From contig CAWJCL010000002.1 in NCBI GenBank assembly GCA_963841425.1, positions 496,001 through 560,000 on the forward strand: DNA of 64,000 nucleotides, written 5' to 3'. The DNA comes from DATEOR01 sp963841425 (GTDB taxonomy: Bacteria; Actinomycetota; Thermoleophilia; Gaiellales; Gaiellaceae). Position numbers and translations under genes: made by a program. The notes below the pieces were generated by a model. The model worked only from the letters and a program-made list of their open reading frames with translations. It made no database searches and was not told the DNA's origin. How positions within the stretch are numbered: the first letter of the stretch is position 1; each line of letters begins with the position of its first letter. Positions 55,662-64,000 of the stretch are shown piece by piece.

Positions 55662-55868
55662 CTACTGGATGGGAGCGACGTTGGTCGCTTCCGGGCCTTT
55701 CTGACCCTCGCGGGCTTCGTATTCGACCTTCGCGCCCTCCGTGAGGGACTTGAAGCCGTCACCTGCGATGTTCGAGTGGTGGACGAAGAGATCCTTGTCA
55801 CCCTCGTCTGGGCTGATGAAGCCGTAGCCCTTCGAATCGTTGAACCACTTGACGGTTCCGGTTGCCAT
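55662..55868 (-). CDS. cspA: Cold shock protein CspA family
   Basis: A 68-residue RNA/DNA chaperone. RNP1 and RNP2 are evident in GTVKWFNDSKGYGFISPDEGDKDLFVHHSNI, and the C-terminus is EYEAREGQKGPEATNVAP. The ATG at 55868 has AAGGAGGTG upstream, so the longer open frame is not used. A long untranslated leader (the 156-base gap to 56025) is plausible, as in other cold shock genes. infA follows after 12 bases, giving a cspA-infA pair. Confidence 0.95.
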   Translation of the reverse strand: MATGTVKWFNDSKGYGFISPDEGDKDLFVHHSNIAGDGFKSLTEGAKVEYEAREGQKGPEATNVAPIQ

Positions 55869-56024
55869 GAAGAAACACCTCCTTACCCAGTACTGACGAA
55901 CGGGTAGGAAGGTAGATGACCTCCGGTACTCGCCCTGGTTTACACCTACGACTGTACACGTACTCAGCCCGCGGCGTCCGATTACGCGGGTCGCAACCAC
56001 CGACCGCCGCGCCTGCAACCGCTC

Positions 56025-56312
56025 CTAGGAAGGCGCCGCGACCACGTAGAACGGCAGTGCCTCGAGCTTCACGACGCAATACCGTGCGTGGGTCTCGACA
56101 AGACGTTCACTTTCGAGCTCATGACCGGGCTTGACCCAGAACTGGCTGGGATTCGACCGGCTGCGACTCCGCTCGTCGCCGGTCAGCTCGAGCCGGGCGT
56201 TGCACCGAAGATCTGCGCACTCGCAGCCAAAGCTCGATCCCTCGTCGGCTTCGTCGTTGCGAACAGCCTTCAGACGGTGATTCAACGCCGCTTGCCGTTC
56301 CTTCATGGACAT
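56025..56312 (-). CDS. Actinobacterial hypothetical protein with CxCxxxxC
   Basis: A 95-residue protein starting MSMKERQAALNHRLKAVRNDEAD. A cysteine cluster FGCECADLRCNARLELTGDE may bind a metal. The end is FWVKPGHELESERLVETHARYCVVKLE. Similar unnamed proteins occur in high-GC actinobacteria. Start at the ATG at 56312, preceded by AAAGGGGGA. The 157-base divergent gap to the hemolysin III gene shows no gene. Confidence 0.7.
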   Translation of the reverse strand: MSMKERQAALNHRLKAVRNDEADEGSSFGCECADLRCNARLELTGDERSRSRSNPSQFWVKPGHELESERLVETHARYCVVKLEALPFYVVAAPS

Positions 56313-56469
56313 GGATCCCCCTTTGCAGTTCGTCGGGGGAGCGCCTCTGTCGAACTCGCCGGTCTCAGGCGTTCGGAAAAGGGGGCGCGAGAGAAGAACC
56401 ACCGCGACGCTGTACTCATTCTAGCGCCGTACCGAACGAGCAGGCCCCCCGGCCGCGGCGCCACGTAAA

Positions 56470-57129
56470 ATGGTTCGGATGGATGCTCCTCTAGCGCGCA
56501 CGAAGCCGAGGCTCCGTGGGGTCTTCCACGAGATCGGCTTCTATACAGCCGTCGCTCTCGGCGTGCCGCTCGTGCTCACGGCCGAGGAAGGGCGCGCCAG
56601 GGTCAGCGCGATCGTGTTTGTGAGCTGCCTCGCCGGCTGCTTCGGCGCAAGCGCCCTGTACCACCGGCCGACGTGGGCGCCGGCCGCGCGACGGTGGTTG
56701 GCGCGTCTCGATCATGCCGGCATCTACCTCCTCATCGCCGGCACATACACGCCCTTCGGCCTGCTCGTGATGTCGAAGGGGTGGGCGGTCCCGGTCCTGT
56801 CGATCGTCTGGAGCGGCGCGTTCTTCGCGATCATGTTGAAGCTTTTCTGGGTGCACGCGCCCAAGTGGCTCTCGGCGGCCATCGCCCTCGCGCTCGGATG
56901 GGTCGGCGTCGCCGCAATCTCGCAGCTTCTCAAGGTCGAGGCGGTCGGCCTCGTCCTCGTGATCGCCGGAGGGCTCCTGTATACGGCAGGAGCGATCGTC
57001 TACGCGCGCCGTCGTCCGGACTTGGCGCCGACTGTCTTCGGTTATCACGAGCTCTTCCACGTGCTCACGCTCGCTGCTGCCGGCTGCCAGCTCGCCGCAA
57101 TCGCGTTCTTCGTCCTCCCACGAGCCTGA
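56470..57129 (+). CDS. Hemolysin III / PAQR-like membrane protein
   Basis: A 219-residue protein with seven hydrophobic segments of the YqfA/PAQR family. Conserved residues are in GVFHEIGFYTAVALG, the SALYHR-like ASALYHRPTW, RLDHAGIYLLIAGTYTPF and the final GYHELFHVLTLAA, where His and Asp form a probable metal site. The biochemical role is unclear despite the hemolysin name. ATG at 56470 or the in-frame ATG at 56479. Confidence 0.88.
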   Translation: MVRMDAPLARTKPRLRGVFHEIGFYTAVALGVPLVLTAEEGRARVSAIVFVSCLAGCFGASALYHRPTWAPAARRWLARLDHAGIYLLIAGTYTPFGLLVMSKGWAVPVLSIVWSGAFFAIMLKLFWVHAPKWLSAAIALALGWVGVAAISQLLKVEAVGLVLVIAGGLLYTAGAIVYARRRPDLAPTVFGYHELFHVLTLAAAGCQLAAIAFFVLPRA

Positions 57130-57156
57130 GCCGAGAGCTGTGAGCGGGCGCCACGT

Positions 57157-57453
57157 GTGACCGAGAAGTGGAGGGTCAGGGAATCGAAGAGGCTGACGCC
57201 CGAGAAGAAGGACGTCTGGGCGTCGTGGTCGGTCAGGTCGACCGCCTCCGACGGACGCGAGATCTGGACACGCGTCGATGTCACCCGCGAAGCCATGAAC
57301 CGCCTCGAGAGCGGCGTCGTCGCCGATGCGACCCGGCAGGCGCTCAGAACGCAGGGACGGAGCCCGGTCGAGGCGGCCGTCAAGCGTGGCGACGATCCGC
57401 CGGATCGCATCGTCTGCACGCCGACGGGGTGCAAGGCGCGCACTACTTCCTGA
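57157..57453 (+). CDS. Hypothetical protein
   Basis: A 98-residue protein starting at GTG. It reads EKWRVRESKRLTPEKKDVWASWSVRSTASDGREIWTRVDVTREAMNRLE, then a helical and basic segment, and ends CTPTGCK. A small beta domain followed by helices is likely. No family recognised. Codon use looks normal. Confidence 0.5.
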   Translation: MTEKWRVRESKRLTPEKKDVWASWSVRSTASDGREIWTRVDVTREAMNRLESGVVADATRQALRTQGRSPVEAAVKRGDDPPDRIVCTPTGCKARTTS

Positions 57454-57501
57454 GCACGAGCTCGTCACAGCGGCGGACACCCGATCCATAGACTGACGCG
57501 G

Positions 57502-58956
57502 ATGGCTCCTTCGCAATCGGGGAACCAGCATCCATCCGCATCCTTCAGTGCGACCCTGCGCATCCATCTCGAGAATGAACCGGGATCCTTCGCGCGGCTG
57601 GCGGGCGCGATCGGCGATGAGGGCGGGCTGCTCGGCGCCATCGACCTCGTGCGCGCCGAGCCGGGGAAGAAGGTGAGGGACGTCACCGTGCTGGCAGGAG
57701 ATGAGAAGCACATGCAGCGGATCGTCGATGCCGTGCGGGCCCTACGGGGGATCGAGGTGGAGCACGTTTCGGACCGGACGTTCCTGCTCCATCTCGGCGG
57801 GAAGCTCGAGGTCGTCCCCAAGACACCATTGAAGACGCGCGATGACCTTTCCATGGCCTACACACCGGGCGTCGCCCGCATCTGCCGCGCGATCGCAGAC
57901 GATCCAGAGAAGGTCTGGAATCTGACGATCAAACAGAACACGGTCGCTGTCGTCACGGACGGTACCGCCGTGCTCGGCCTCGGCGATATCGGCCCCGAGG
58001 CAGCACTGCCGGTCATGGAAGGCAAGGCGATCCTCTTCAAGGAGTTCGGGGGCATCGACGCCTGGCCAGTCTGCCTGGACACCACCGACCCCGATGAAAT
58101 CGTGCGCATCGTTGCCGCCATTGCGCCCGGTTTTGGCGGGATCAACTTGGAGGACATCTCCGCACCTCGCTGTTTCGAGATCGAGGCACGCCTCCGTGAG
58201 GAACTGGACATCCCGATCTTCCACGACGACCAGCACGGAACGGCGATCGTCGTCCTCGCAGCCCTGCTGAACGCGCTGCGCGTCGTGGGCAAGCAACTGC
58301 CCGAGGCTCGCATCGTCCTGACGGGGGCCGGGGCGGCCGGCGCGACGACCGCACGCATGCTGCTTGCTGCGGGAGCCGCCGACGTCGTCTCCTGCGACAG
58401 GCGCGGCGTTCTCTGCCCCGGCCGGCCCGGCCTCGACGCCTTCAAGACCGGGCTCGCCGAGCAAACGAATCCCCGGCGAATGCAGGGATCGGCCGACGAA
58501 GCTCTTGCCGGCGCAGATGTCTACATCGGTCTCTCCGGCCCCGGGGCCGTCAGCGTTGACGGGATCCGCTCGATGGCGGACGACGCGATCGTCCTCGCGA
58601 TGGCAAACCCGGTTCCGGAAGTCGTACCGGAGGAGATCGAAGGCCTGGCGGCTGTCATCGGCACCGGCCGCTCCGACTACCCGAATCAGATCAACAACGT
58701 GCTCGCATTCCCCGGCGTCTTTCGCGGCGCTCTCGACGTGCGCGCGAGCGCGATCACGCCGGAGATGGAGCTCGCTGCCGCTCACGCCCTTGCTCAGGTC
58801 GTGGAGCCCGATCACGCTGAGGCCGACTACGTGATCCCGAGCGTTTTCGATCGTCGCGTGGCTCCAGCGGTCGCGGAAGCAGTAGCTCGGGCTGCGGTCG
58901 AAACCGGGGTGGCCCGGCGTGCAGGCGCCCGGCCGGCGGTCGTGAGCCCACGCTGA
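57502..58956 (+). CDS. NAD(P)-dependent malic enzyme with N-terminal ACT domain
   Basis: Decarboxylates malate to pyruvate. A 484-residue protein: residues about 15-90 form an ACT-like domain (LRIHLENEPGSFARLAGAIGDEGG), a possible amino acid sensor. The catalytic part has TPGVARICRAI, NTVAVVTDGTAVLGLGDIGPEAALPVMEGKAILFKEFGG, NLEDISAPRCFEIE, the metal-binding PIFHDDQHGTAIV and the nucleotide motif VLTGAGAAGATTARML. Pyruvate made here could feed the 2-oxoacid oxidoreductase at 60-64 kb. Confidence 0.92.
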   Translation: MAPSQSGNQHPSASFSATLRIHLENEPGSFARLAGAIGDEGGLLGAIDLVRAEPGKKVRDVTVLAGDEKHMQRIVDAVRALRGIEVEHVSDRTFLLHLGGKLEVVPKTPLKTRDDLSMAYTPGVARICRAIADDPEKVWNLTIKQNTVAVVTDGTAVLGLGDIGPEAALPVMEGKAILFKEFGGIDAWPVCLDTTDPDEIVRIVAAIAPGFGGINLEDISAPRCFEIEARLREELDIPIFHDDQHGTAIVVLAALLNALRVVGKQLPEARIVLTGAGAAGATTARMLLAAGAADVVSCDRRGVLCPGRPGLDAFKTGLAEQTNPRRMQGSADEALAGADVYIGLSGPGAVSVDGIRSMADDAIVLAMANPVPEVVPEEIEGLAAVIGTGRSDYPNQINNVLAFPGVFRGALDVRASAITPEMELAAAHALAQVVEPDHAEADYVIPSVFDRRVAPAVAEAVARAAVETGVARRAGARPAVVSPR

Positions 58957-59108
58957 GAATGGCCTCGCGGTCGGGTTCGCCCGGCCATGAGGCACCTCCG
59001 TACTTCCCCGTAGCTCACATCGGCGGGCTCACCGATGCGGGCCGCTGCGGCCCGGGACAAGGTGTCCCCGTACGACGAAAGACAGCAGAACCCTTCGAAG
59101 GGAGCCCC

Positions 59109-59573
59109 ATGATGAACGTTGTCAAGACACATCGGTTTCCCGCCTCCGTCCAGTGGCGCGGAGGCCGGCTCACGCAAGCCCAGGCGCCGGGCAGGCCGAC
59201 CCTCGAGGTCGCAACGCCCCCTGAGTTCAGAGGCGGGATCGAGGGGGTCTGGAGCCCCGAGGGGCTCCTGGTTGCGTCGGTCGCCTCGTGTTTTGCAGTC
59301 ACGCTCGCCGCCGTGGCCGAAGCCGCCCACGTCGAGCTCACGTCGATCGAAGTCGACGGCCTCGGGCGCGTTGAACGGTCGCCGGAGGGTCGCTTCGAGT
59401 TCACCGCGATCGAGCTCACGCTCGAGGTTGGAGCCGAGGGCGAGCACCCCCATGCGCTCCAGAGCCTGGTCGAGGACGCAGAGCGTCTTTGCATCGTGAG
59501 GGCGGCCCTCGACGTGCCGGTGCACGTTCGGCTCGTCCAGGCGTCCGCGATCGGCGTGGCGCTGAGCGGTTAG
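59109..59573 (+). CDS. OsmC-family protein
   Basis: A 154-residue peroxiredoxin-like OsmC/Ohr protein. One cysteine lies in LLVASVASCFAVTLAAVAEAA and the second in EDAERLCIVRAAL, the usual redox pair that reduces organic hydroperoxides. The ATG at 59109 follows GAAGGAG. The 152-base upstream gap contains two small hairpins (59018-59037 and 59039-59053) that may end the malic enzyme transcript. Confidence 0.85.
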   Translation: MMNVVKTHRFPASVQWRGGRLTQAQAPGRPTLEVATPPEFRGGIEGVWSPEGLLVASVASCFAVTLAAVAEAAHVELTSIEVDGLGRVERSPEGRFEFTAIELTLEVGAEGEHPHALQSLVEDAERLCIVRAALDVPVHVRLVQASAIGVALSG

Positions 59574-59599
59574 CGCAGCGTCTGCGAAAGGAGGCTGAG

Positions 59600-60079
59600 A
59601 TGAGAGAAGTGATGCCGGTGCTCGATGATTTGCGCGTCGCGGATGTCATGCATCCGGGCATTCTCACGTGCTCCCGTGAGACGCCGCTCCGCTCGGTTGC
59701 GAGGATGATGGCCGCGTACGACGTCCATGCCATCGTCGTCTTCGGTGGCCTCGAGACCTCGGGAGAGGCTCAGCTCTGGGGCGTCGTCTCCGACCTCGAC
59801 CTCATTGGAGCGGCGCTTGCAGGCGATCTCGACGATCGCACCGCGGAGACGATCGCGAGCACGCCCCTCCTCTTGGTATCCGGGCGCGAGACAGTGGAGG
59901 AGGCAGCTCGGCACATGACCGAGAACGCCGTCGCACATCTGATCGTGGTGGAGCCCGACACGGAGCACCCGGTGGGCGTCATCTCTACGCTCGACGTCGC
60001 CGCAGCGCTCGCGGGAACCGAACTTCGGGTCGGGCCGCCCCGGGTAGTCGCGAGAGGCCCCGGCGGCGCGGCGTCGTGA
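59600..60079 (+). CDS. CBS-domain pair protein
   Basis: A 159-residue protein with two CBS motifs (RVADVMHPGILTCSRETPLRSVARMMAAYDVHAIVV and STPLLLVSGRETVEEAARHMTENAVAHLIVVEPDTEHPVGVISTLDVAAAL). Such pairs bind adenine nucleotides and regulate partners. AAAGGAGG seven bases before the ATG fixes the start. It follows OsmC by 26 bases. Confidence 0.87.
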   Translation: MREVMPVLDDLRVADVMHPGILTCSRETPLRSVARMMAAYDVHAIVVFGGLETSGEAQLWGVVSDLDLIGAALAGDLDDRTAETIASTPLLLVSGRETVEEAARHMTENAVAHLIVVEPDTEHPVGVISTLDVAAALAGTELRVGPPRVVARGPGGAAS

Positions 60080-60111
60080 ATTGTCGCGGCCGCTGAAAGT
60101 CCCTCCCGCTC

Positions 60112-61746
60112 TCAGACCTCTTCGGGCACCATCTCGATCGCGCCACAGGGACACTCGGCGGCGCAGAGGCCGCAGCCCTTGCAGAAGTCGAGGTCGATCT
60201 CGTACTGGTTCTCAGGACCGAGCTTGATGACAGCGTTGTCGGGGCAAACGCCGTAACAGTTGTCGCAGGAGAAACAGTTTCCACACGAGAGACAGCGCCT
60301 CGCCTCGAAGAGCGCGGTGGAAGTATCCAGCCCGCCCACGACCTCGTCGAAGGTCGAGCTCCGGCGTGCAGCATCGAGCTTCGGCTGCAAGGAGCGCGGC
60401 GCGTCCGCGTAGTACCAGGGATTGAGCCGGTCGAAGCTCGCGACCGCGTGCTTCGGCTGTGCCTTGAACTCGGTCCCGCGAAGCCAGGCGTCGATGTTGC
60501 GCGCGGCCTTTTTCCCGTGCCCGATGGCAACGGTGACCGTCCGCTCGGCCGGAACCATGTCCCCGCCGGCGAAGATCCCGGGGTGCCCGGTCATCATGTT
60601 CGGGCCGACCTGGACGACCCCGTTCCCAATGTCGATTCCGGGCACGTCCTCGACGAGGGAGAGGTCGGTCTCCTGTCCGAGCGCGAGGACGAGGGAGTCG
60701 GCGGCCAGTTCCTCGAACTCGCCGGTCGGCTGGGGGAAGCCGGTCTCGTCCAGCTCCATCCGCTCGAGGACGAGGCTGCCGCTGTCCGCCCGCGTGACCG
60801 TGGAGAGCCACTTCATGAGCACACCCTCTTCCTCGGCCTCCTCCACCTCGAAGTCGTGGGCCGGCATGCGCTCGCGGGTGCGACGGTAGACGACGACCGC
60901 TTCCTCCGCGCCGAGCCGCTTGGCTGTCCGCGCGACGTCCATGGCCGTGTTGCCACCGCCGTAGACCGCGACGCGCCTGCCGAGGAGCGGCTTGCCCTCT
61001 CCTTCCATACTTCGGAGCACCGAGACGGCGTCCAGGACGCGCGCCGCGTCGCCGGCCGGGATCGTCGCGCTCCGGCCGACGTTCGCTCCGACAGCGAGAA
61101 AGACGGCGTCGAAGCGCTCGTCCTCGAGCGGCGAGAGCGCACTCGTCACCTTCGTCTCCGGCTCGAAGCCCACACCCAGGGCGAAGATGCGCTCGAGCTC
61201 GGCGTCGAGGACGGCCCGTGGGAGCCGGTACTTCGGGATCCCGTAGCGCATCATCCCGCCCGCTTTCGGGCCGCCGTCACGAATGGTCACGGAGTGCCCC
61301 CGCCGGGCGAGGTGGTATGCGGCCGAAAGGCCGGACGGGCCTGCACCGACGATGAGCACACGCTTCCCGGTCGGCGCGGCCGGACGGGGGAACTGCCAGC
61401 CGTGCTCGATCGCGAGATCGCCGATGAAGCGCTCGATCGAGTTGATGCCCACCTCCTGATCGAGCTCGGCCCGGTTGCAGACCGACTCGCAGGGGTGGTA
61501 GCAGACTCTCCCCATCACGCCCGGAAACGGATTGTCCTCGACGAGCTTCTTCCAAGCCCGGCGGTAGCCGTTGCCGCCCGACTCCGCTTCATAGAGCCAC
61601 GCCTGGACGTTCTCACCCGCCGGGCAGGCCTGGGCGCATGGCGGGAGGAGGTCTACGTAGACAGGGCGCTCGGTCCGCCATGAGCCCGTCTTGTTCGCAA
61701 GGCTCGAGCCGACCTCGAGGGAGATGGCGAAGGGCTTGTTGTTCAT
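60112..61746 (-). CDS. FAD/NAD(P) oxidoreductase with ferredoxin domain (GltD/PorD-like)
   Basis: A 544-residue protein. The N-terminal part carries cysteine motifs (CAQACPAGENV, CYHPCESVCNRAELD), as in glutamate synthase small subunits. A nucleotide motif RVLIVGAGPSGLSAAYHLARRGHSV and a second one RRVAVYGGGNTAMDVARTAKRLGA follow. Two 4Fe-4S motifs close the protein (CLSCGNCFSCDNCYGVCP, CKGCGLCAAECPCGAI). It is coupled to the beta subunit gene by overlap, so it probably couples NAD(P)H to the ferredoxin used by the oxidoreductase. Confidence 0.88.
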   Translation of the reverse strand: MNNKPFAISLEVGSSLANKTGSWRTERPVYVDLLPPCAQACPAGENVQAWLYEAESGGNGYRRAWKKLVEDNPFPGVMGRVCYHPCESVCNRAELDQEVGINSIERFIGDLAIEHGWQFPRPAAPTGKRVLIVGAGPSGLSAAYHLARRGHSVTIRDGGPKAGGMMRYGIPKYRLPRAVLDAELERIFALGVGFEPETKVTSALSPLEDERFDAVFLAVGANVGRSATIPAGDAARVLDAVSVLRSMEGEGKPLLGRRVAVYGGGNTAMDVARTAKRLGAEEAVVVYRRTRERMPAHDFEVEEAEEEGVLMKWLSTVTRADSGSLVLERMELDETGFPQPTGEFEELAADSLVLALGQETDLSLVEDVPGIDIGNGVVQVGPNMMTGHPGIFAGGDMVPAERTVTVAIGHGKKAARNIDAWLRGTEFKAQPKHAVASFDRLNPWYYADAPRSLQPKLDAARRSSTFDEVVGGLDTSTALFEARRCLSCGNCFSCDNCYGVCPDNAVIKLGPENQYEIDLDFCKGCGLCAAECPCGAIEMVPEEV

Positions 61747-62753
61747 GAGAGGTCCTCCTCCGACTCGGCCAGGAGCCCGAAGCGCTCGATGTTGCGGTCG
61801 GCCTGCTCCTGGATCCGAGCGACGAGGTCGCTCCTGCCGCCGTCGCGGAAGAGATGCGCGTACCGCCGCTGCGGCTTCAGGTAGTCCTCCACCGGCACCC
61901 GCCGGCGTATCTTCGAAACGCTCGTGATCTCTCCATCTTCGGCCTCAAAGACGGGGAAAAGGCCGGTCTCCTTCGCGAGGCGGGCGAGCAGGATCGTGTC
62001 GCGAGCCGTGGACCCCCATCCGAGCGGGCACGGGACAAGGACGTGGAGGTAGCGCGCTCCGTGCAGCTCGAGCGCGCGCTCGACCTTCGCCTCGAGGTCG
62101 TGCAGCTCCGCCACGGTGGCCGTAGCCACGTACGGGATCCCGTGTGCGACCGCAATGAGCGGGGCGTTCTTGCCCTGGCCGAACGCGTTGCCCGGCTCGG
62201 GCCCGATCGCCTTCGTAGTCGCCGTCGCGGCGGCCGGCGGGGTCGCGCCCGAACGCTGGACACCCGTGTTCATGTAGGCCTCGTTGTCGTAGCAGACGAA
62301 GAGCACGTCGTCATTTCGCTCGAACATCCCGGAGAGGCAGGCGAAGCCGATGTCGACGGTGCCGCCGTCTCCACCCTGGCCGACGACGCGCACGTCGGTG
62401 CGGCCCTTCGCCCTGAGCGCCGCGGCAATCCCGCTCGCCACCGCAGGCGCGTTGCCGAAGAGCGAGTGGATCCACGGCAGCTGCCAGGACGACTCCGGAT
62501 AGGGCGTCGAAAACACCTCGAGACACCCGGTCGCATTGGCAGCGATCAGCCGTCCATGCGCCGCGCGGAGCGCCGCGTCGAGGACATAGCGCGCGCCGAG
62601 GGCCTCGCCGCAGCCTTGGCACGCGCGATGGCCCGAGGTAAGCGTGTTCGAGCGCTCCATGCGCGCCTGCACGGACCGCTCGTCGTCGGAGAGCAGCCGG
62701 TTGCCGACCACGAAGCTTCCCGCTTGGTAGAACTTGATCGGCTGGTAGGGCAC
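61743..62753 (-). CDS. porB: 2-oxoacid:ferredoxin oxidoreductase, beta subunit
   Basis: A 336-residue thiamine diphosphate-binding subunit. The TPP motif GDGGTVDIGFACLSGMFERNDDVLFVCYDNEAYMNTGVQRSG and the CQGCGEALGARYV iron-sulfur cysteines are present. It oxidatively decarboxylates pyruvate or another 2-oxoacid with CoA. The GTG start at 62753 matches family length. The alpha gene starts upstream and the flavoprotein downstream overlaps. Confidence 0.9.
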   Translation of the reverse strand: MPYQPIKFYQAGSFVVGNRLLSDDERSVQARMERSNTLTSGHRACQGCGEALGARYVLDAALRAAHGRLIAANATGCLEVFSTPYPESSWQLPWIHSLFGNAPAVASGIAAALRAKGRTDVRVVGQGGDGGTVDIGFACLSGMFERNDDVLFVCYDNEAYMNTGVQRSGATPPAAATATTKAIGPEPGNAFGQGKNAPLIAVAHGIPYVATATVAELHDLEAKVERALELHGARYLHVLVPCPLGWGSTARDTILLARLAKETGLFPVFEAEDGEITSVSKIRRRVPVEDYLKPQRRYAHLFRDGGRSDLVARIQEQADRNIERFGLLAESEEDLS

Positions 62754-62763
62754 GGCGTCCTCC

Positions 62764-64000
62764 TCAGTGCAAGCGGGCGGCGACGACCCCGACGTCCCGC
62801 AGGATGTTCTCGGCATGGGGCCCCGACCTCGTTCCCGCCGTCACACGCGCGAGCTCGCGTTCAACGACGTCCCATTTGAGGTCGAGGAAGGTGGGTCGCG
62901 CGGGGTCGACCTCCCCGGCGACGATGTCGTCGAGGAGCGCCCGGAGAGAGCGGCGCGTCACGGGGCGGCCGCCGAGACCCGCGACGACGTCGAAGACCGG
63001 CGGCGCGGCGCCCGGGAAGGCGGCGCGCACGTTCTGGCCAACGATCGCCCCCGCGCCGACGGAGAAGGCGCGCTCGAAGACGACGATGCGACGCGCGGCC
63101 GCGAGCGCCTCGGCGACCTCCTCGGCGGGAAATGGGCGGAAGCACTTGAGGCCGACGGCGCCGATCTTCACACCCTCGTCACGGAGCTCGTCGACGGCGT
63201 CCTCGATCGTTCCGAGAATGGAGCCGAGGCCGAGCACGATCGTCTCGGCGTCCTCGCTGCGATAACGGCGAAGCAGGCCGCCTGAGCTGCGCCCGAACTG
63301 CTGCGAGAACCCGGCGGCGAGCTCGGGGAGCGTGTCGAGGGCCTCCATCTGCTTCGCGTGCATGAGGTACCGGACCTCGGTGAACGCCTCGGGCCCGACC
63401 ATTGCACCGATCGTGATCGGATCGTCGGGGTCTAGCAGCTGCCGCGGCTCGAAGGCGGGGAGATAGGCGTCCACATCCTCTTGGGACGGGACGTCGAGCG
63501 GCTCGACAGCATGCGTGAGCACGAAGCCGTCCATGCAGACCATCACCGGGACGGAAACAGCTTCGGCGAGCCTGAACGCCTGCAGATGGAGGTCGATCGC
63601 CTCCTGGTTCGACTCTGCGTAGAGCTGGATCCAGCCGCTGTCCCGCTGCGACATCGCGTCCGAGTGGTCGTTCCAGATGTTGATCGGGGCTCCGATGGCG
63701 CGGTTGGCGACGGTCATGACGATCGGCAGCCCGAGTCCGGAGGCGTTGTAAAGCGCTTCGGCCATGTAGAGGAGCCCCTGGCTCGCGGTCGCGGTGTACG
63801 TGCGCGCTCCGGCGGCCGAGGCGCCGATGCAGGCGGAGAGCGCGGCGAACTCGGACTCGACGTTCAGGTACTCGCAATGAGGGATTTCGCCCTTGCGCAC
63901 GAGATCGGAGAGCGCCTCGACGATGTGCGTCTGGGGGGAGATCGGATACGCACAGATGACCTCGGGGCGGCAGTGCCCCACGGCGCGGGCGACGGCTTGA
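62764..64000 (-). CDS. porA: 2-oxoacid:ferredoxin oxidoreductase, alpha subunit (5' end off window)
   Basis: The alpha subunit, cut by the right edge. The visible part starts QAVARAVGHCRPEVICAYPISPQTHIVEALSDLV, with ATASQGLLYMAEALYNASGLGLPIVMTVANRAIGAPINIWNDHSDAMSQRDSG and the C-terminal GAGAIVGQNVRAAFPG. About a dozen N-terminal residues appear to lie outside. The gamma subunit probably follows off-window. Pyruvate is the best guess at the substrate. Confidence 0.9.
   Translation of the reverse strand, partial: QAVARAVGHCRPEVICAYPISPQTHIVEALSDLVRKGEIPHCEYLNVESEFAALSACIGASAAGARTYTATASQGLLYMAEALYNASGLGLPIVMTVANRAIGAPINIWNDHSDAMSQRDSGWIQLYAESNQEAIDLHLQAFRLAEAVSVPVMVCMDGFVLTHAVEPLDVPSQEDVDAYLPAFEPRQLLDPDDPITIGAMVGPEAFTEVRYLMHAKQMEALDTLPELAAGFSQQFGRSSGGLLRRYRSEDAETIVLGLGSILGTIEDAVDELRDEGVKIGAVGLKCFRPFPAEEVAEALAAARRIVVFERAFSVGAGAIVGQNVRAAFPGAAPPVFDVVAGLGGRPVTRRSLRALLDDIVAGEVDPARPTFLDLKWDVVERELARVTAGTRSGPHAENILRDVGVVAARLH

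Noticed and set aside
1..64000. tRNA, rRNA, CRISPR arrays, integrases or transposases
   Set aside because: I saw no cloverleaf with conserved tRNA features, no regularly spaced repeats and no mobile-element proteins.

Overview
This window is high-GC, densely coded bacterial chromosome. It looks like an actinobacterium, most plausibly a deep-branching class such as Thermoleophilia (Gaiellales or Solirubrobacterales-like). The evidence is two F420-type oxidoreductase families (LLM and PPOX class), DUF3052 and SCO4226-like proteins, MeaB, an Lhr-Nei pair, and a CysO/CysM/Mec cysteine pathway. Placement is inferred from gene content only. I saw no rRNA, tRNA, CRISPR array, integrase, transposase or prophage genes. 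Genes are short-spaced, with many ATGA/GTGA overlaps, and several convergent pairs share a CTAG at their stops.

Layout. 1-6.6 kb: end of a biotin-dependent carboxylase, PdxH, a DJ-1/PfpI protein, SCP2, an MFS transporter, leucyl aminopeptidase and an acyl-CoA dehydrogenase. 6.7-13.5 kb: SCO4226-like protein, DUF72, DUF3052, threonine dehydratase, MeaB, an MFS exporter, HisC and a LON-domain protein. 13.6-18.3 kb: a leftward block of parA, ftsZ with an unusual N-terminal extension, gamma-glutamyltransferase, a GNAT and a small Cys/His protein. 18.4-26.8 kb: agmatinase family, small unknowns, Nei, the large helicase Lhr, then a rightward HhH-GPD glycosylase. 26.8-30.8 kb: FAD oxidoreductase, acyl-CoA dehydrogenase and two divergent cell-wall peptidases. 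30.8-35.6 kb: nicotinamidase, an ECF sigma / membrane beta-propeller / secreted protein operon, an amidohydrolase and an HxlR regulator. 35.6-39.2 kb: M20 peptidase, primary sigma factor and a TPR protein. 39.3-42.0 kb: a complete sulfur-carrier cysteine cluster. 42.0-46.1 kb: a broken cupredoxin, a secreted protein, Gfo/Idh oxidoreductase, VOC protein and a CNNM/CorC-like membrane protein. 46.2-54.8 kb: NagA, a NarL-type two-component pair, an FrdA-like flavoprotein, a double VOC protein, LLM and PPOX F420 enzymes, PAP2 and GNAT. 54.9-60.1 kb: small unknowns, IF-1, CspA, hemolysin III, malic enzyme, OsmC and CBS proteins. 60.1-64 kb: a 2-oxoacid:ferredoxin oxidoreductase operon running off the right edge.

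The most interesting system is at 39.3-42.0 kb. A rhodanese-ThiF activating enzyme is followed by one reading frame that fuses a MoaD/CysO-type sulfur carrier to a CysM-type synthase. The carrier's Gly-Gly is therefore internal. A JAMM metalloprotease gene of the Mec+ type overlaps next. Known CysO must expose a C-terminal Gly-Gly to be thiocarboxylated, so the fusion suggests either protease maturation or a tethered carrier. Other notable points are the FtsZ whose disordered segment sits before the GTPase core, several genes whose family start aligns with a non-standard codon (infA at ATT, parA at CTG), and two kinds of palindromic intergenic repeat. Two genes (42.2 and 52.7 kb) appear frameshifted, which could be real decay or assembly indels.
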